Below are positions 51,076 to 60,102 of a stretch of 64,000 nt of DNA, one piece after another. The translations under genes were made by a program, and so were the position numbers. The DNA is from Citrobacter amalonaticus (GTDB lineage Bacteria > Pseudomonadota > Gammaproteobacteria > Enterobacterales > Enterobacteriaceae). Numbering within the stretch: position 1 is the first letter of the stretch; every line of letters begins with the position of its first letter. Below the pieces are notes generated by a model. The model did not search any database, was not told where the DNA came from, and saw nothing but the letters and a program-made list of their open reading frames with translations. The stretch covers positions 496,122-560,121 of the forward strand of contig NZ_JAGTXM010000001.1 in assembly GCF_018252635.1 (NCBI RefSeq). The letters are read 5' to 3'.

Positions 51076-52308
51076 ATGTCGTCATTTGATTATCTGAAAA
51101 CCGCGATTAAGCAAAAGGGCTGTACCCTGCAACAAGTGGCGGATGCCAGTGGAATGACGAAGGGCTATCTCAGCCAGCTTCTCAATGCCAAGATAAAAAG
51201 CCCCAGCGCGCAAAAGCTGGAGGCGTTGCACCGTTTTCTTGGACTGGAATTTCCCCGCCAGCAAAAAAATATCGGCGTGGTGTTTGGCAAATTTTATCCG
51301 CTTCACACCGGTCATATCTATCTGATTCAGCGTGCCTGTAGTCAGGTGGACGAGCTGCATATCATCATGGGCTATGATGACACGCGCGATCGCGCGCTGT
51401 TTGAAGACAGCGCGATGTCGCAACAGCCCACCGTTCCGGACCGCCTGCGCTGGCTATTGCAAACATTCAAGTATCAGAAAAATATCCGCATTCATGCCTT
51501 CAACGAAGAGGGGATGGAGCCGTATCCGCACGGCTGGGATGTCTGGAGTAAGGGCATCAAGGCGTTCATGGCGGAGAAGGGAATTGAGCCAAACTGGATC
51601 TATACCTCAGAGGAGGCCGATGCGCCGCAGTACCTGGAACATCTGGGTACTGAAACGGTACTCATCGATCCCAGACGTACCTTTATGAGCATCAGCGGAG
51701 CACAAATCCGTGAAAATCCGTTCCGCTACTGGGAATACATTCCGACTGAGGTGAAGCCGTTCTTCGTGCGTACCGTGGCGGTGTTGGGCGGCGAGTCGAG
51801 CGGAAAGTCGACGCTGGTCAACAAGCTGGCGAATATCTTCAATACCACCAGTGCGTGGGAATATGGCCGCGACTATGTCTTCTCACACCTCGGCGGTGAT
51901 GAGATGGCGCTACAGTATTCCGACTACGATAAAATCGCGCTGGGTCATGCGCAATATATTGATTTTGCGGTGAAATACGCTAACAAGGTAGCGTTTATCG
52001 ACACCGACTTTGTCACAACCCAGGCCTTCTGCAAAAAATACGAAGGGCGGGAGCATCCGTTTGTGCAGGCGTTGATCGATGAATACCGCTTTGACCTGGT
52101 GATCCTACTGGAAAATAACACACCGTGGGTAGCCGACGGTATGCGCAGCCTCGGTAGCTCCGTGGATCGCAAAGAGTTTCAAACGCTGCTGGTGGAGATG
52201 CTGCGCGAAAACAACATCGACTTCGTGCATGTTGAAGAGGCGGATTACGATGGCCGTTTCCTGCGCTGCGTTGAACTGGTCAAAGAGATGATGGGCGAGC
52301 AAGGGTGA
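51076..52308 (+). CDS. nadR: NadR, NMN adenylyltransferase / ribosylnicotinamide kinase / repressor
   Basis: 410 residues, the K-12 length. Three parts: an N-terminal helix-turn-helix (CTLQQVADASGMTKGYLSQLLNAK), a nucleotidyltransferase with GKFYPLHTGHIYLI and SISGAQIRENP, and a kinase with Walker A GGESSGKSTLVNKL. It represses NAD biosynthesis genes and makes NAD from NMN or nicotinamide riboside. The start at 51076 matches K-12. It is the last gene before the change in gene order at 52.3 kb. Confidence 0.98.
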   Translation: MSSFDYLKTAIKQKGCTLQQVADASGMTKGYLSQLLNAKIKSPSAQKLEALHRFLGLEFPRQQKNIGVVFGKFYPLHTGHIYLIQRACSQVDELHIIMGYDDTRDRALFEDSAMSQQPTVPDRLRWLLQTFKYQKNIRIHAFNEEGMEPYPHGWDVWSKGIKAFMAEKGIEPNWIYTSEEADAPQYLEHLGTETVLIDPRRTFMSISGAQIRENPFRYWEYIPTEVKPFFVRTVAVLGGESSGKSTLVNKLANIFNTTSAWEYGRDYVFSHLGGDEMALQYSDYDKIALGHAQYIDFAVKYANKVAFIDTDFVTTQAFCKKYEGREHPFVQALIDEYRFDLVILLENNTPWVADGMRSLGSSVDRKEFQTLLVEMLRENNIDFVHVEEADYDGRFLRCVELVKEMMGEQG

Positions 52309-52330
52309 ACCTCGCCCAGAGGTGAACGCG

Positions 52331-53230
52331 ATGTTTAAGCACTTGCAGGATATGGCGCTGTTTGCTCTGGTCGCCGAACACGGCAGCTTTACCGTCGCCG
52401 CGCAAAAGGCGGGATTACCGAAGTCGAGCGTCAGCCAGCGCGTCAGCCAGCTTGAACAGCACGTTGGCATTCGCCTGATCAATCGCACCACCCGCAAACT
52501 TAACCTGACCTATGCGGGAGAACACTACCTGGTACACTGTCGGGAGATTCTCGCGGCCAGCGAACGCGCGGAATACGCGGTACAGCGCCTGCGTGATAAT
52601 CCCAGCGGACGGTTGCGCATTACCTCCCCAGCGGGTATTGGCGCGACGCTGTTGGCGCGCCTGAACACCCGGTTTCAGCAGCATTACCCTGATGTCTCGC
52701 TGGAAGTCAGTATTTCTGATGAAATGTTGGATTTGGTGGACAGCGGATTTGACGTCGCGTTGCGTACCGGTAAGCCGCAGGATTCCTCGCTGATTGGACG
52801 CATGATTGGCCATTGTCCGCGCTATTTACTGGCCTCGCCCGATTATCTGTCACGCTATGCGCCGTTGAACCATCCCCGTCAACTGGTTGAACACCATTGC
52901 ATTACACACAAGGCCTGGTCTGAGTGGGTATTCCATCGGGATGATGAAGATTATCAGCACCTGCCTGACCGTGTTCATCTGACGGATAATCTGGTGTATG
53001 CCCGCGAAAGCGCCATCGCAGGAGCCGGGATCACGCTGCTGCCGGCGTTCATGCTGGAAGATAAAATTGAAAAGGGCTATCTGATACCGGTACTGGCGCC
53101 ATGGACGGTGGCGGGAAACGATCTTTGGCTGGTTTATCCCAGCCGTAAGCTGAACTCTCCCGCGTTGATGAGCTACATCGAATTTGCCATGCAGTTCGAT
53201 GAGCTCAGACATTTCTACACCGCAAAATGA
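52331..53230 (+). CDS. ygfI: YgfI, LysR-family regulator
   Basis: 299 residues from the ATG at 52331; a GTG three codons upstream is possible. N-terminal winged helix (LVAEHGSFTVAAQKAGLPKSSVSQRVSQLE), then the LysR substrate-binding domain with ITSPAGIGATLLARL and GKPQDSSLIG. The DMALFALVAE start, the length, and the tail-to-tail position next to argP support E. coli YgfI. In K-12 four propionate genes (scpA, argK, scpB, scpC) lie between the two; here they are absent and the stops are 7 bp apart. Only 22 bp separate it from nadR, so it has lost the upstream region it has in K-12, or is read from nadR. Confidence 0.82.
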   Translation: MFKHLQDMALFALVAEHGSFTVAAQKAGLPKSSVSQRVSQLEQHVGIRLINRTTRKLNLTYAGEHYLVHCREILAASERAEYAVQRLRDNPSGRLRITSPAGIGATLLARLNTRFQQHYPDVSLEVSISDEMLDLVDSGFDVALRTGKPQDSSLIGRMIGHCPRYLLASPDYLSRYAPLNHPRQLVEHHCITHKAWSEWVFHRDDEDYQHLPDRVHLTDNLVYARESAIAGAGITLLPAFMLEDKIEKGYLIPVLAPWTVAGNDLWLVYPSRKLNSPALMSYIEFAMQFDELRHFYTAK

Positions 53231-53237
53231 GACTGGC

Positions 53238-54131
53238 TTAGTCCTGACGCAGCACCTTGTGACCGTAGGCCAGCAGCGCGTCGGTGACGTTGCGCATCAT
53301 ACGGCTTTCTGGCGCAAACCGATGCCAGTAGAGCATCCGGCGCTGGAACAGGCCCGGCGTGAGATCGATCAACTCACCGCTTTGCAGCTCTTTTTCAATC
53401 TGCAGATGCGGGATCATACAACAGGTGGTGCCCTGACGCGCCAGTTGCACAAAGGCTTCCGAAGAGTTGACGATGTGGCACGGAACGCTGCCCGGCGGCA
53501 GATCGAAGTTTTGTTGCAGGAAGGCCTGGTGCATGTCATCCAGGTGGTCAAACGCCACCGCAGGCGCTTTCAACAGCGCAGAACGGGTGACGCCGTTCGG
53601 AAAGTAGCGTTCAGCAAACGCTTTGGATCCCACAAACAGATAGTCGAGCGCGCCGAGCTTATCCACCAGACAACTGGGCAGCGCCTGATGTTGAATACTC
53701 ACCGCCCCTACTACTTCACCGCGGCGCAGACGTTCCTGGGTGCGGGTCTCATCTTCCACCTGTAAATTGAGGCGAATAGGGGAGTCAGCCAGTACCGGAG
53801 CCAGGGCCGGCAACAGCCAGGTCGCCAGACTGTCGGCGTTGACCGCCAGTGACAGCAGCAGCGGCGTGGAGCCTGTTTGTTCATCACCCAGCCACTCTTC
53901 TTCCAGCAATTCAACCTGGCGAAGCAGTGCCAGCAGCTTTTGCCCTTGCTCCGTCGGTCGCGGCGGAACGGTACGGACCAGCAGGGGTTGTCCGAACATA
54001 TTCTCAAGCTGTTTGATGCGTTGCGAAACGGCAGATTGGGTGATGCACAGCTTTTGCGCCGCGCGCTCAAACCCGCGTTCACGTATAACGGCATCCAGTG
54101 CTTGTAGTGTTCTGTAGTCCGGACGTTTCAT
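53238..54131 (-). CDS. argP: ArgP (IciA), LysR-family regulator
   Basis: 297 residues from the ATG at 54131 ([20 protein letters not shown]), the K-12 length; a longer frame upstream has no support. Winged helix [23 protein letters not shown], then the ligand domain. ArgP activates the arginine exporter argO and other genes in response to lysine and arginine. It lies divergent from rpiA with 159 bp between, as in E. coli. Confidence 0.97.
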   Translation of the reverse strand: MKRPDYRTLQALDAVIRERGFERAAQKLCITQSAVSQRIKQLENMFGQPLLVRTVPPRPTEQGQKLLALLRQVELLEEEWLGDEQTGSTPLLLSLAVNADSLATWLLPALAPVLADSPIRLNLQVEDETRTQERLRRGEVVGAVSIQHQALPSCLVDKLGALDYLFVGSKAFAERYFPNGVTRSALLKAPAVAFDHLDDMHQAFLQQNFDLPPGSVPCHIVNSSEAFVQLARQGTTCCMIPHLQIEKELQSGELIDLTPGLFQRRMLYWHRFAPESRMMRNVTDALLAYGHKVLRQD

Positions 54132-54290
54132 TGATCTGACACACTCCTGAAATTTTTGCTTGTCCTGCACTATGACATAAATTTGCATTGGGTAAAGACG
54201 AAATCCGTAGCCTGCGAGCGGGTCGGGAAGATTTTTCCGCGCAATGGTCTATAATGCGCGTGAATTTTTCTCCACAAAGGCGAGACAATC

Positions 54291-54950
54291 ATGACGCAGG
54301 ATGAACTGAAAAAAGCAGTAGGATGGGCGGCACTTCAGTATGTACAGCCCGGCACCATTGTAGGCGTAGGTACCGGTTCAACAGCCGCACACTTTATTGA
54401 CGCGCTGGGCACCATGAAAGGTCAAATTGAAGGTGCGGTTTCCAGCTCGGATGCTTCAACCGAAAAACTCAAAAGTCTCGGTATCCCTGTGTTTGATCTC
54501 AACGAAGTCGACAGCCTTGGCGTCTATGTTGACGGTGCAGACGAAATTAACGGTCACATGCAGATGATTAAAGGCGGCGGCGCGGCGCTGACCCGGGAAA
54601 AGATCATCGCCTCCGTGGCGAAGAAATTCATTTGTATTGCTGATGCGTCCAAAGAAGTGGATATTCTGGGTAACTTCCCGCTGCCGGTTGAGGTTATCCC
54701 AATGGCGCGTAGCGCAGTGGCTCGCCAACTGGTTAAACTGGGTGGCCGTCCGGAATACCGTCAGGGGGTTGTCACCGACAACGGCAACGTGATCCTTGAT
54801 GTGCACGGAATGGAGATCCTCGATCCAGTGGCGATGGAAAATGCCATTAACGCCATTCCAGGCGTGGTTACCGTCGGCCTGTTTGCCAACCGTGGCGCGG
54901 ATGTGGCGTTAATTGGGACCGCTGACGGTGTCAAAACCATCGTGAAATGA
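54291..54950 (+). CDS. rpiA: RpiA, ribose-5-phosphate isomerase A
   Basis: 219 residues, the K-12 length: [34 protein letters not shown] (phosphate loop), VDGADEING with catalytic Asp, and [12 protein letters not shown]. It interconverts ribose-5-phosphate and ribulose-5-phosphate in the pentose-phosphate pathway. A strong terminator follows. Confidence 0.98.
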   Translation: MTQDELKKAVGWAALQYVQPGTIVGVGTGSTAAHFIDALGTMKGQIEGAVSSSDASTEKLKSLGIPVFDLNEVDSLGVYVDGADEINGHMQMIKGGGAALTREKIIASVAKKFICIADASKEVDILGNFPLPVEVIPMARSAVARQLVKLGGRPEYRQGVVTDNGNVILDVHGMEILDPVAMENAINAIPGVVTVGLFANRGADVALIGTADGVKTIVK

Positions 54951-54953
54951 TCT

Positions 54954-54990
54954 TACCGGGGGAGCGCTTCCCCGGTTAAAATATTTTTGT
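54954..54990 (+). terminator. Rho-independent terminator after rpiA
   Basis: ACCGGGG and CCCCGGT arms with an inner GAGCGCTT, followed by TAAAATATTTTT. Confidence 0.85.
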
Positions 54991-55217
54991 AGGGCAAATT
55001 TGGTGACATCTATCACGTTTTGAATCTTGCCCTGCTGTTTTCTCCAAAGAAAAACTTATCCCCAGCATTTTCCTCTGCCATTTGCCACTGAATGAACGTT
55101 CCTCAACAGGGTGACGCAAACGTTCATATTGCCGCAATAATTATTTTTGATATGTTGAAAGGCGGATGCAAATCCACACACACAACATCAGATTGCATAA
55201 AAAGACAGGGTCGGGAA

Positions 55218-56450
55218 ATGGCAAAGGTATCGCTGGAGAAAGACAAGATTAAATTTCTGCTGGTTGAAGGCGTGCATCAAAAGGCGCTGGATAGCCTTCG
55301 GGCGGCAGGTTATACCAACATCGAATTTCACAAAGGGGCGCTGGATGCCGAACAGCTGAAAGAGTCCATCCGTGATGCCCATTTCATTGGCCTGCGATCC
55401 CGTACCCATCTGACAGAAGAGGTGATCAACGCGGCGGAAAAACTGGTCGCTGTTGGCTGTTTCTGCATCGGCACCAACCAGGTTGATCTGACGGCGGCGG
55501 CAAAACGCGGTATTCCGGTGTTTAATGCGCCGTTCTCAAACACCCGTTCCGTGGCGGAACTGGTCATTGGCGAGTTACTGCTGTTGCTGCGTGGTGTACC
55601 GGAAGCAAACGCCAAAGCGCACCGTGGCGTGTGGAATAAATTGGCTGCCGGTTCGTTTGAAGCGCGCGGCAAACGGCTCGGCATCATCGGCTACGGCCAT
55701 ATCGGGACTCAGTTGGGTATTCTGGCGGAATCGCTGGGGATGCACGTTTACTTCTACGATATTGAGAACAAGCTGCCGCTGGGTAACGCCACCCAGGTTC
55801 AGCATCTGTCTGAATTGCTTAACATGAGCGACGTGGTCAGTCTGCACGTGCCGGAAAACGCCTCGACGAAGAACATGATGGGCGCGAAAGAGATCGCGCT
55901 GATGAAGCCGGGATCGCTGCTGATCAACGCCGCACGCGGCACCGTGGTAGATATTCCCGCGCTGTGTGATGCGCTGGCGACCAAACACCTGGCTGGGGCG
56001 GCAATCGACGTGTTCCCGACAGAGCCGGCAACGAACAGCGATCCGTTTACTTCGCCGCTATGCGACTTTGATAACGTGATTCTGACGCCGCATATTGGCG
56101 GTTCCACTCAGGAAGCACAGGAGAACATCGGTCTGGAAGTCGCGGGGAAACTGGCGAAGTATTCCGATAACGGCTCTACGCTCTCTGCGGTGAACTTCCC
56201 GGAAGTGTCGCTGCCGCTCCACGGCGGGCGTCGTTTGATGCACATCCATGAAAACCGTCCTGGCGTGCTGACTTCCCTGAACCAGATTTTTGCCGAGCAG
56301 GGGGTGAACATCGCTGCACAGTATCTGCAAACGTCGGCGCAAATGGGCTATGTCGTTATCGATATTGAAGCGGATGAAGATGTCGCCGAGAAAGCGCTGC
56401 TGGCGATGAAGGCGATTCCGGGGACTATTCGCGCACGCCTGCTGTACTGA
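55218..56450 (+). CDS. serA: SerA, D-3-phosphoglycerate dehydrogenase
   Basis: 410 residues, the K-12 length, from the ATG at 55218 (MAKVSLEKDKIKFLLVEG). NAD motif LGIIGYGHIGTQLGILAE, catalytic region INAARGTVVDI and TPHIGGST, then the C-terminal ACT domain (HENRPGVLTSLNQIFAEQG) that binds serine for feedback inhibition. First step of serine synthesis. A longer in-frame start upstream has no E. coli match. The 267 bp upstream should hold its promoters; I see no single clear one. Confidence 0.98.
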   Translation: MAKVSLEKDKIKFLLVEGVHQKALDSLRAAGYTNIEFHKGALDAEQLKESIRDAHFIGLRSRTHLTEEVINAAEKLVAVGCFCIGTNQVDLTAAAKRGIPVFNAPFSNTRSVAELVIGELLLLLRGVPEANAKAHRGVWNKLAAGSFEARGKRLGIIGYGHIGTQLGILAESLGMHVYFYDIENKLPLGNATQVQHLSELLNMSDVVSLHVPENASTKNMMGAKEIALMKPGSLLINAARGTVVDIPALCDALATKHLAGAAIDVFPTEPATNSDPFTSPLCDFDNVILTPHIGGSTQEAQENIGLEVAGKLAKYSDNGSTLSAVNFPEVSLPLHGGRRLMHIHENRPGVLTSLNQIFAEQGVNIAAQYLQTSAQMGYVVIDIEADEDVAEKALLAMKAIPGTIRARLLY

Positions 56451-56461
56451 TCCTCACTGAT

Positions 56462-56488
56462 GCGGGCAGACGCTGAGTGTCTGCCCGC
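56462..56488 (+). terminator. Terminator hairpin after serA
   Basis: GCGGGCAGAC and GTCTGCCCGC are perfect 10-bp arms around GCTGAGT. The following T run is weak. Confidence 0.75.
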
Positions 56489-56645
56489 CATTTCACCCTT
56501 GTTCTCTTCGTTTTCCCGTCGTCCTTTTCTGTAACGTATACATTCTGCGTTCGAGCCTTGCCGCAATTGATGATTAAAGGCTTCGCTACGCGTTGTACAT
56601 CAACAAAAGGAATTTACGATAGAGGCGCAGCACAGCGCTGAAACG

Positions 56646-56791
56646 GGAAAGCCCCTACCGAAGCAGGGGCTCTAAAAAGGAAAGGGACGATGATGAGTTA
56701 CGTCATCATGCTGCTTATCCTGTTAATCATCGCCTACCCAGCATATTAACAGCGAAAACGCAGGAGGGAGGTTCGCCTCCCTCACCCTTAC
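56646..56791 (-). ncRNA. sibC: SibC-type antisense RNA (antitoxin)
   Basis: The minus strand opposite ibsC has TTGACA at 56827-56822, a 17-bp spacer and TAAATT at 56804-56799, predicting a start near 56791 with GTAAGGGTGAGGG. It would end at the AGCCCC/GGGGCT hairpin plus CTTT near 56646, giving about 146 nt. That start and the terminator resemble E. coli SibC, which lies between ygfA and serA as here. The RNA fully covers the ibsC frame and would block its translation. Confidence 0.85.
56690..56749 (+). CDS. ibsC: IbsC-like toxic membrane peptide
   Basis: A 19-residue ORF, MMSYVIMLLILLIIAYPAY, with Shine-Dalgarno AAAGGGAC upstream. It is a near-uniform hydrophobic helix with the MM start and SAY/PAY end of the Ibs family, type I toxins that depolarise the inner membrane when overproduced. 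The antisense Sib RNA covers it. Position between serA and fau fits IbsC. It is too short for usual gene finding. Confidence 0.85.
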   Translation: MMSYVIMLLILLIIAYPAY

Positions 56792-56842
56792 CGAGGGTAA
56801 TTTAGGTCAAAAAAACGGCGGTGTCAATCAGCAAAGAAGTGC

Positions 56843-57439
56843 TTACCATTCCCACAATTTTGACGGCGTCACGACGGCCGGTAAGGGAACATCCCACTCT
56901 TCTACCGGTAATTTCTCTACGCGCTGGCAATCGTGAGCGTAGCCCACAGGCGTCAGGCCATGCTGTTGCCAGTTGTGCAGGGTGCGATCGTAGAATCCGC
57001 CGCCCATACCCAAACGCTGACCCTGCTCATCAAACGCGACCAGGGGCGTGACCAGCACGTCCAGTTGTGAAAGCGGCAGAACATCACGAACGTCGAGTTT
57101 AGGCTCCTGAATCCTCAGCCGATTAGTGACCAGGTCACTGTGCGGGTGATAGTGCAGAAACAGCAGATTACCAGGGCTGAACGGATGAAGTACCGGAAGA
57201 TAAACGCGTTTTCCCGCATGCCAGAGTTGCTCGATTAGCGGCTGAGTATCGAGTTCGCCGTCAAATGACAGAAACACGGCGACCGTGTGCGCCATCACTA
57301 CGGGTGGATACGCAAGCATGCGTGTCGCGGCCTGCTGACCGAAGGTGCTTTGCTGCGAAAGTGTGAGTGCACGACGACGTTGCCTAATCATCTGGCGAAT
57401 GGTTTGTCGTGATAAAGGGAGTTCAGAATGTAATGTCAT
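56843..57439 (-). CDS. fau: Fau (YgfA), 5-formyltetrahydrofolate cyclo-ligase
   Basis: 198 residues from the ATG at 57439, or 182 from an internal Met (MIRQRRRALT) as annotated in E. coli; the sequence alone does not decide. Family motifs: RRALT near the N-terminus, LSFDGELDTQPLIEQLW, and the nucleotide loop FDEQGQRLGMGGGFYDRTL. It converts 5-formyl-THF to 5,10-methenyl-THF. It follows the 6S RNA on the same strand by 21 bp and is cotranscribed with it in E. coli. Confidence 0.96.
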   Translation of the reverse strand: MTLHSELPLSRQTIRQMIRQRRRALTLSQQSTFGQQAATRMLAYPPVVMAHTVAVFLSFDGELDTQPLIEQLWHAGKRVYLPVLHPFSPGNLLFLHYHPHSDLVTNRLRIQEPKLDVRDVLPLSQLDVLVTPLVAFDEQGQRLGMGGGFYDRTLHNWQQHGLTPVGYAHDCQRVEKLPVEEWDVPLPAVVTPSKLWEW

Positions 57440-57460
57440 GGCTATCGCCAGGTAGAAGGA

Positions 57461-57643
57461 GAATCTCCGAGATGCCGCCGCAGGCTGTAACCCTTGAACC
57501 CTTGGTTCAAGGTGAATGCGTCGTCACAGTTTTAAGGCTTCTCGGACGGACCGAGCATGCTCACCAACCATGGATCGCCACATTCTTGTGGTATGAAATA
57601 TCGGCTCAGGGGACTGGCCCGCTTGCAAACATCTCAGAGAAAT
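57461..57643 (-). ncRNA. ssrS: 6S RNA
   Basis: 183 nt on the minus strand, beginning ATTTCTCTGAGATGTTTGC and ending CATCTCGGAGATTC. The closing stem (TCTGAGATG with CATCTCGGAGA), the central bulge region with GAGCATGCTCGGTCC, and the CCTTGAACCAAGGGTTCAAGG stem are those of E. coli SsrS. It binds sigma-70 RNA polymerase in stationary phase. It lies between zapA and fau as in K-12. Confidence 0.96.
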
Positions 57644-57684
57644 TTTGTCTTCACGGTCACTCTACCATAGTAAACCGAAAAGTG

Positions 57685-58080
<396 letters not shown>

Positions 58081-58180
58081 CTATAGCTACCCTGGTGTGA
58101 AGATACAAGCCCTATTCTGGTTCACCAGGGTCCAAAGTGGTAGCATACCATGAATATCCTCCCTTTGATGACGAATGCTT

Positions 58181-58759
58181 ATGTCTATACAGAACGAAAT
58201 GCCTGGTTACAGTGAAATGAACCAGTATTTGAACCAACAAGGGGCCGGACTGACCCCGGCGGAAATGCATGGTTTGATCAGCGGGATGATTTGCGGTGGC
58301 AACAACGACAGCTCCTGGCAGCCGCTGCTTCACGACCTGACCAACGAAGGGTTGGCCTTCGGTCATGAACTGGCGCAGGCGCTGCGTAAAATGCACTCCG
58401 CGACCAGCGACGCGCTGGAAGATGACGGTTTCCTTTTTCAGCTTTATCTGCCTGAAGGTGATGACGTGAGCGTTTTCGATCGCGCAGATGCACTGGCGGG
58501 ATGGGTTAATCACTTCCTGCTGGGCCTCGGCGTCACGCAGCCGAAGCTCGATAAAGTGACCGGTGAAACGGGCGAAGCCATCGACGATTTGCGCAACATC
58601 GCGCAGCTCGGCTATGACGAAGAGGAAGATCAGGAAGAGCTCGAAATGTCGCTCGAAGAGATCATCGAGTATGTGCGTGTCGCCGCGCTGTTGTGCCATG
58701 ACACCTTTACCCGTCAGCCGCCGACCGCACCGGAAGTGCGTAAACCAACCCTACACTAA
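58181..58759 (+). CDS. ygfB: YgfB, UPF0149 family protein
   Basis: 192 residues from the ATG at 58181 ([17 protein letters not shown]), the K-12 length. Family segments: [29 protein letters not shown], and [12 protein letters not shown] with a very acidic stretch after it ([15 protein letters not shown]). The molecular role is unclear in E. coli; a Pseudomonas homologue affects beta-lactamase expression. It starts the ygfB-pepP-ubiH run, 29 bp before pepP. Confidence 0.96.
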   Translation: MSIQNEMPGYSEMNQYLNQQGAGLTPAEMHGLISGMICGGNNDSSWQPLLHDLTNEGLAFGHELAQALRKMHSATSDALEDDGFLFQLYLPEGDDVSVFDRADALAGWVNHFLLGLGVTQPKLDKVTGETGEAIDDLRNIAQLGYDEEEDQEELEMSLEEIIEYVRVAALLCHDTFTRQPPTAPEVRKPTLH

Positions 58760-58788
58760 AAAAATATAACGATAATGGAGGCCACGTC

Positions 58789-60102
58789 ATGACACCGCAG
58801 GAATACCAACGTCGTCGCCAGGCACTGCTTGCGCAAATGCAGCCAGGCAGCGCCGCGCTGATTTTTGCCGCGCCGGAAGTGACGCGCAGCGCGGACAGTG
58901 AATACCCGTATCGCCAGAGCAGCGATTTCTGGTATTTCACCGGTTTTAACGAACCGGAAGCCGTTCTGGTACTGATTAAAAGCGACGATACCCATAACCA
59001 CAGCGTGTTGTTCAACCGCGTTCGCGATCTGACTGCGGAAATCTGGTTTGGTCGTCGACTGGGACAAGATGCCGCGCCTGAAAAACTGGCAGTGGATCGT
59101 GCGCTGGCCTTTAGTGAAATCAATCAACAGCTTTTTCAACTGCTTAACGGTCTGGATGTGGTGTACCACGCGCAGGGCGAATATGCGTATGCGGATGAGA
59201 TAGTCTTCACCGCGCTGGAAAAACTGCGTAAAGGTTCGCGCCAGAACCTGAAATCCCCCTCAACCTTGATCGACTGGCGGCCGATGGTGCATGAAATGCG
59301 CCTGTTTAAGTCGCCAGAAGAGATTGCCGTGATGCGTCGGGCAGGCGAAATTACGGCGCTGGCGCATACCCGGGCGATGGAAAAATGCCGTCCAGGGATG
59401 TTTGAATATCAACTGGAAGGCGAAATTCATCACGAGTTTACTCGCCACGGCGCGCGCTATCCTTCCTACAACACCATTGTGGGTGGCGGTGAAAACGGCT
59501 GCATTCTCCACTACACCGAAAACGAAAGTGAACTGCGCGATGGTTCCCTGGTGCTGATTGACGCAGGCTGTGAATACAAAGGTTATGCGGGCGATATCAC
59601 GCGGACCTTCCCGGTGAATGGCAAATTTACCCCGGCACAGCGTGAAATCTACGACATCGTACTGGAATCGCTGGAAACCAGCCTGCGTCTGTATCGTCCT
59701 GGCACCTCGATTCAGGAGGTCACCGGTGAAGTTGTGCGCATTATGATTACCGGGCTGGTGAGGTTGGGTATTTTGCAGGGTGAAGTGGACCAACTGATTG
59801 CCGACAACGCGCATCGTCCGTTCTTCATGCACGGCCTGAGCCATTGGTTGGGACTGGATGTCCATGATGTCGGTGAATACGAACAGGATCGTTCCCGCAT
59901 CCTTAAACCGGGGATGGTGATTACCGTTGAGCCGGGGCTGTATATCGCGCCTGATGCTGATGTCCCGGAAGCTTATCGGGGGATCGGGATCCGCATTGAG
60001 GATGACATCCTGATTACGGAAAACGGTAACGAAAATCTGACCGCTGGCGTCGTCAAAAAGGCGGATGAGATTGAAGCGTTAATGGCAGCGGCGAGAACGT
60101 AA
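58789..60102 (+). CDS. pepP: PepP, aminopeptidase P
   Basis: 437 residues (K-12 441) with a pita-bread fold. Metal ligands are visible in LVLIDAGCEYKGYAGDITRTF (two Asp), HGLSHWLGLDVHD (His), ITVEPGLYI (Glu) and GIRIEDDIL (Glu). It cuts Xaa-Pro bonds at peptide N-termini using Mn2+. ubiH starts within its stop codon (ATGA-type overlap of 1 bp), so they are translationally coupled. RBS AATGGAGG precedes the ATG. Confidence 0.98.
   Translation: MTPQEYQRRRQALLAQMQPGSAALIFAAPEVTRSADSEYPYRQSSDFWYFTGFNEPEAVLVLIKSDDTHNHSVLFNRVRDLTAEIWFGRRLGQDAAPEKLAVDRALAFSEINQQLFQLLNGLDVVYHAQGEYAYADEIVFTALEKLRKGSRQNLKSPSTLIDWRPMVHEMRLFKSPEEIAVMRRAGEITALAHTRAMEKCRPGMFEYQLEGEIHHEFTRHGARYPSYNTIVGGGENGCILHYTENESELRDGSLVLIDAGCEYKGYAGDITRTFPVNGKFTPAQREIYDIVLESLETSLRLYRPGTSIQEVTGEVVRIMITGLVRLGILQGEVDQLIADNAHRPFFMHGLSHWLGLDVHDVGEYEQDRSRILKPGMVITVEPGLYIAPDADVPEAYRGIGIRIEDDILITENGNENLTAGVVKKADEIEALMAAART

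Noticed and set aside
52300-52335. An insertion sequence or integrase at the nadR-ygfI join
   Set aside because: The join has only 22 bp between genes, with no transposase, no long inverted repeat and only a 7-bp direct repeat.
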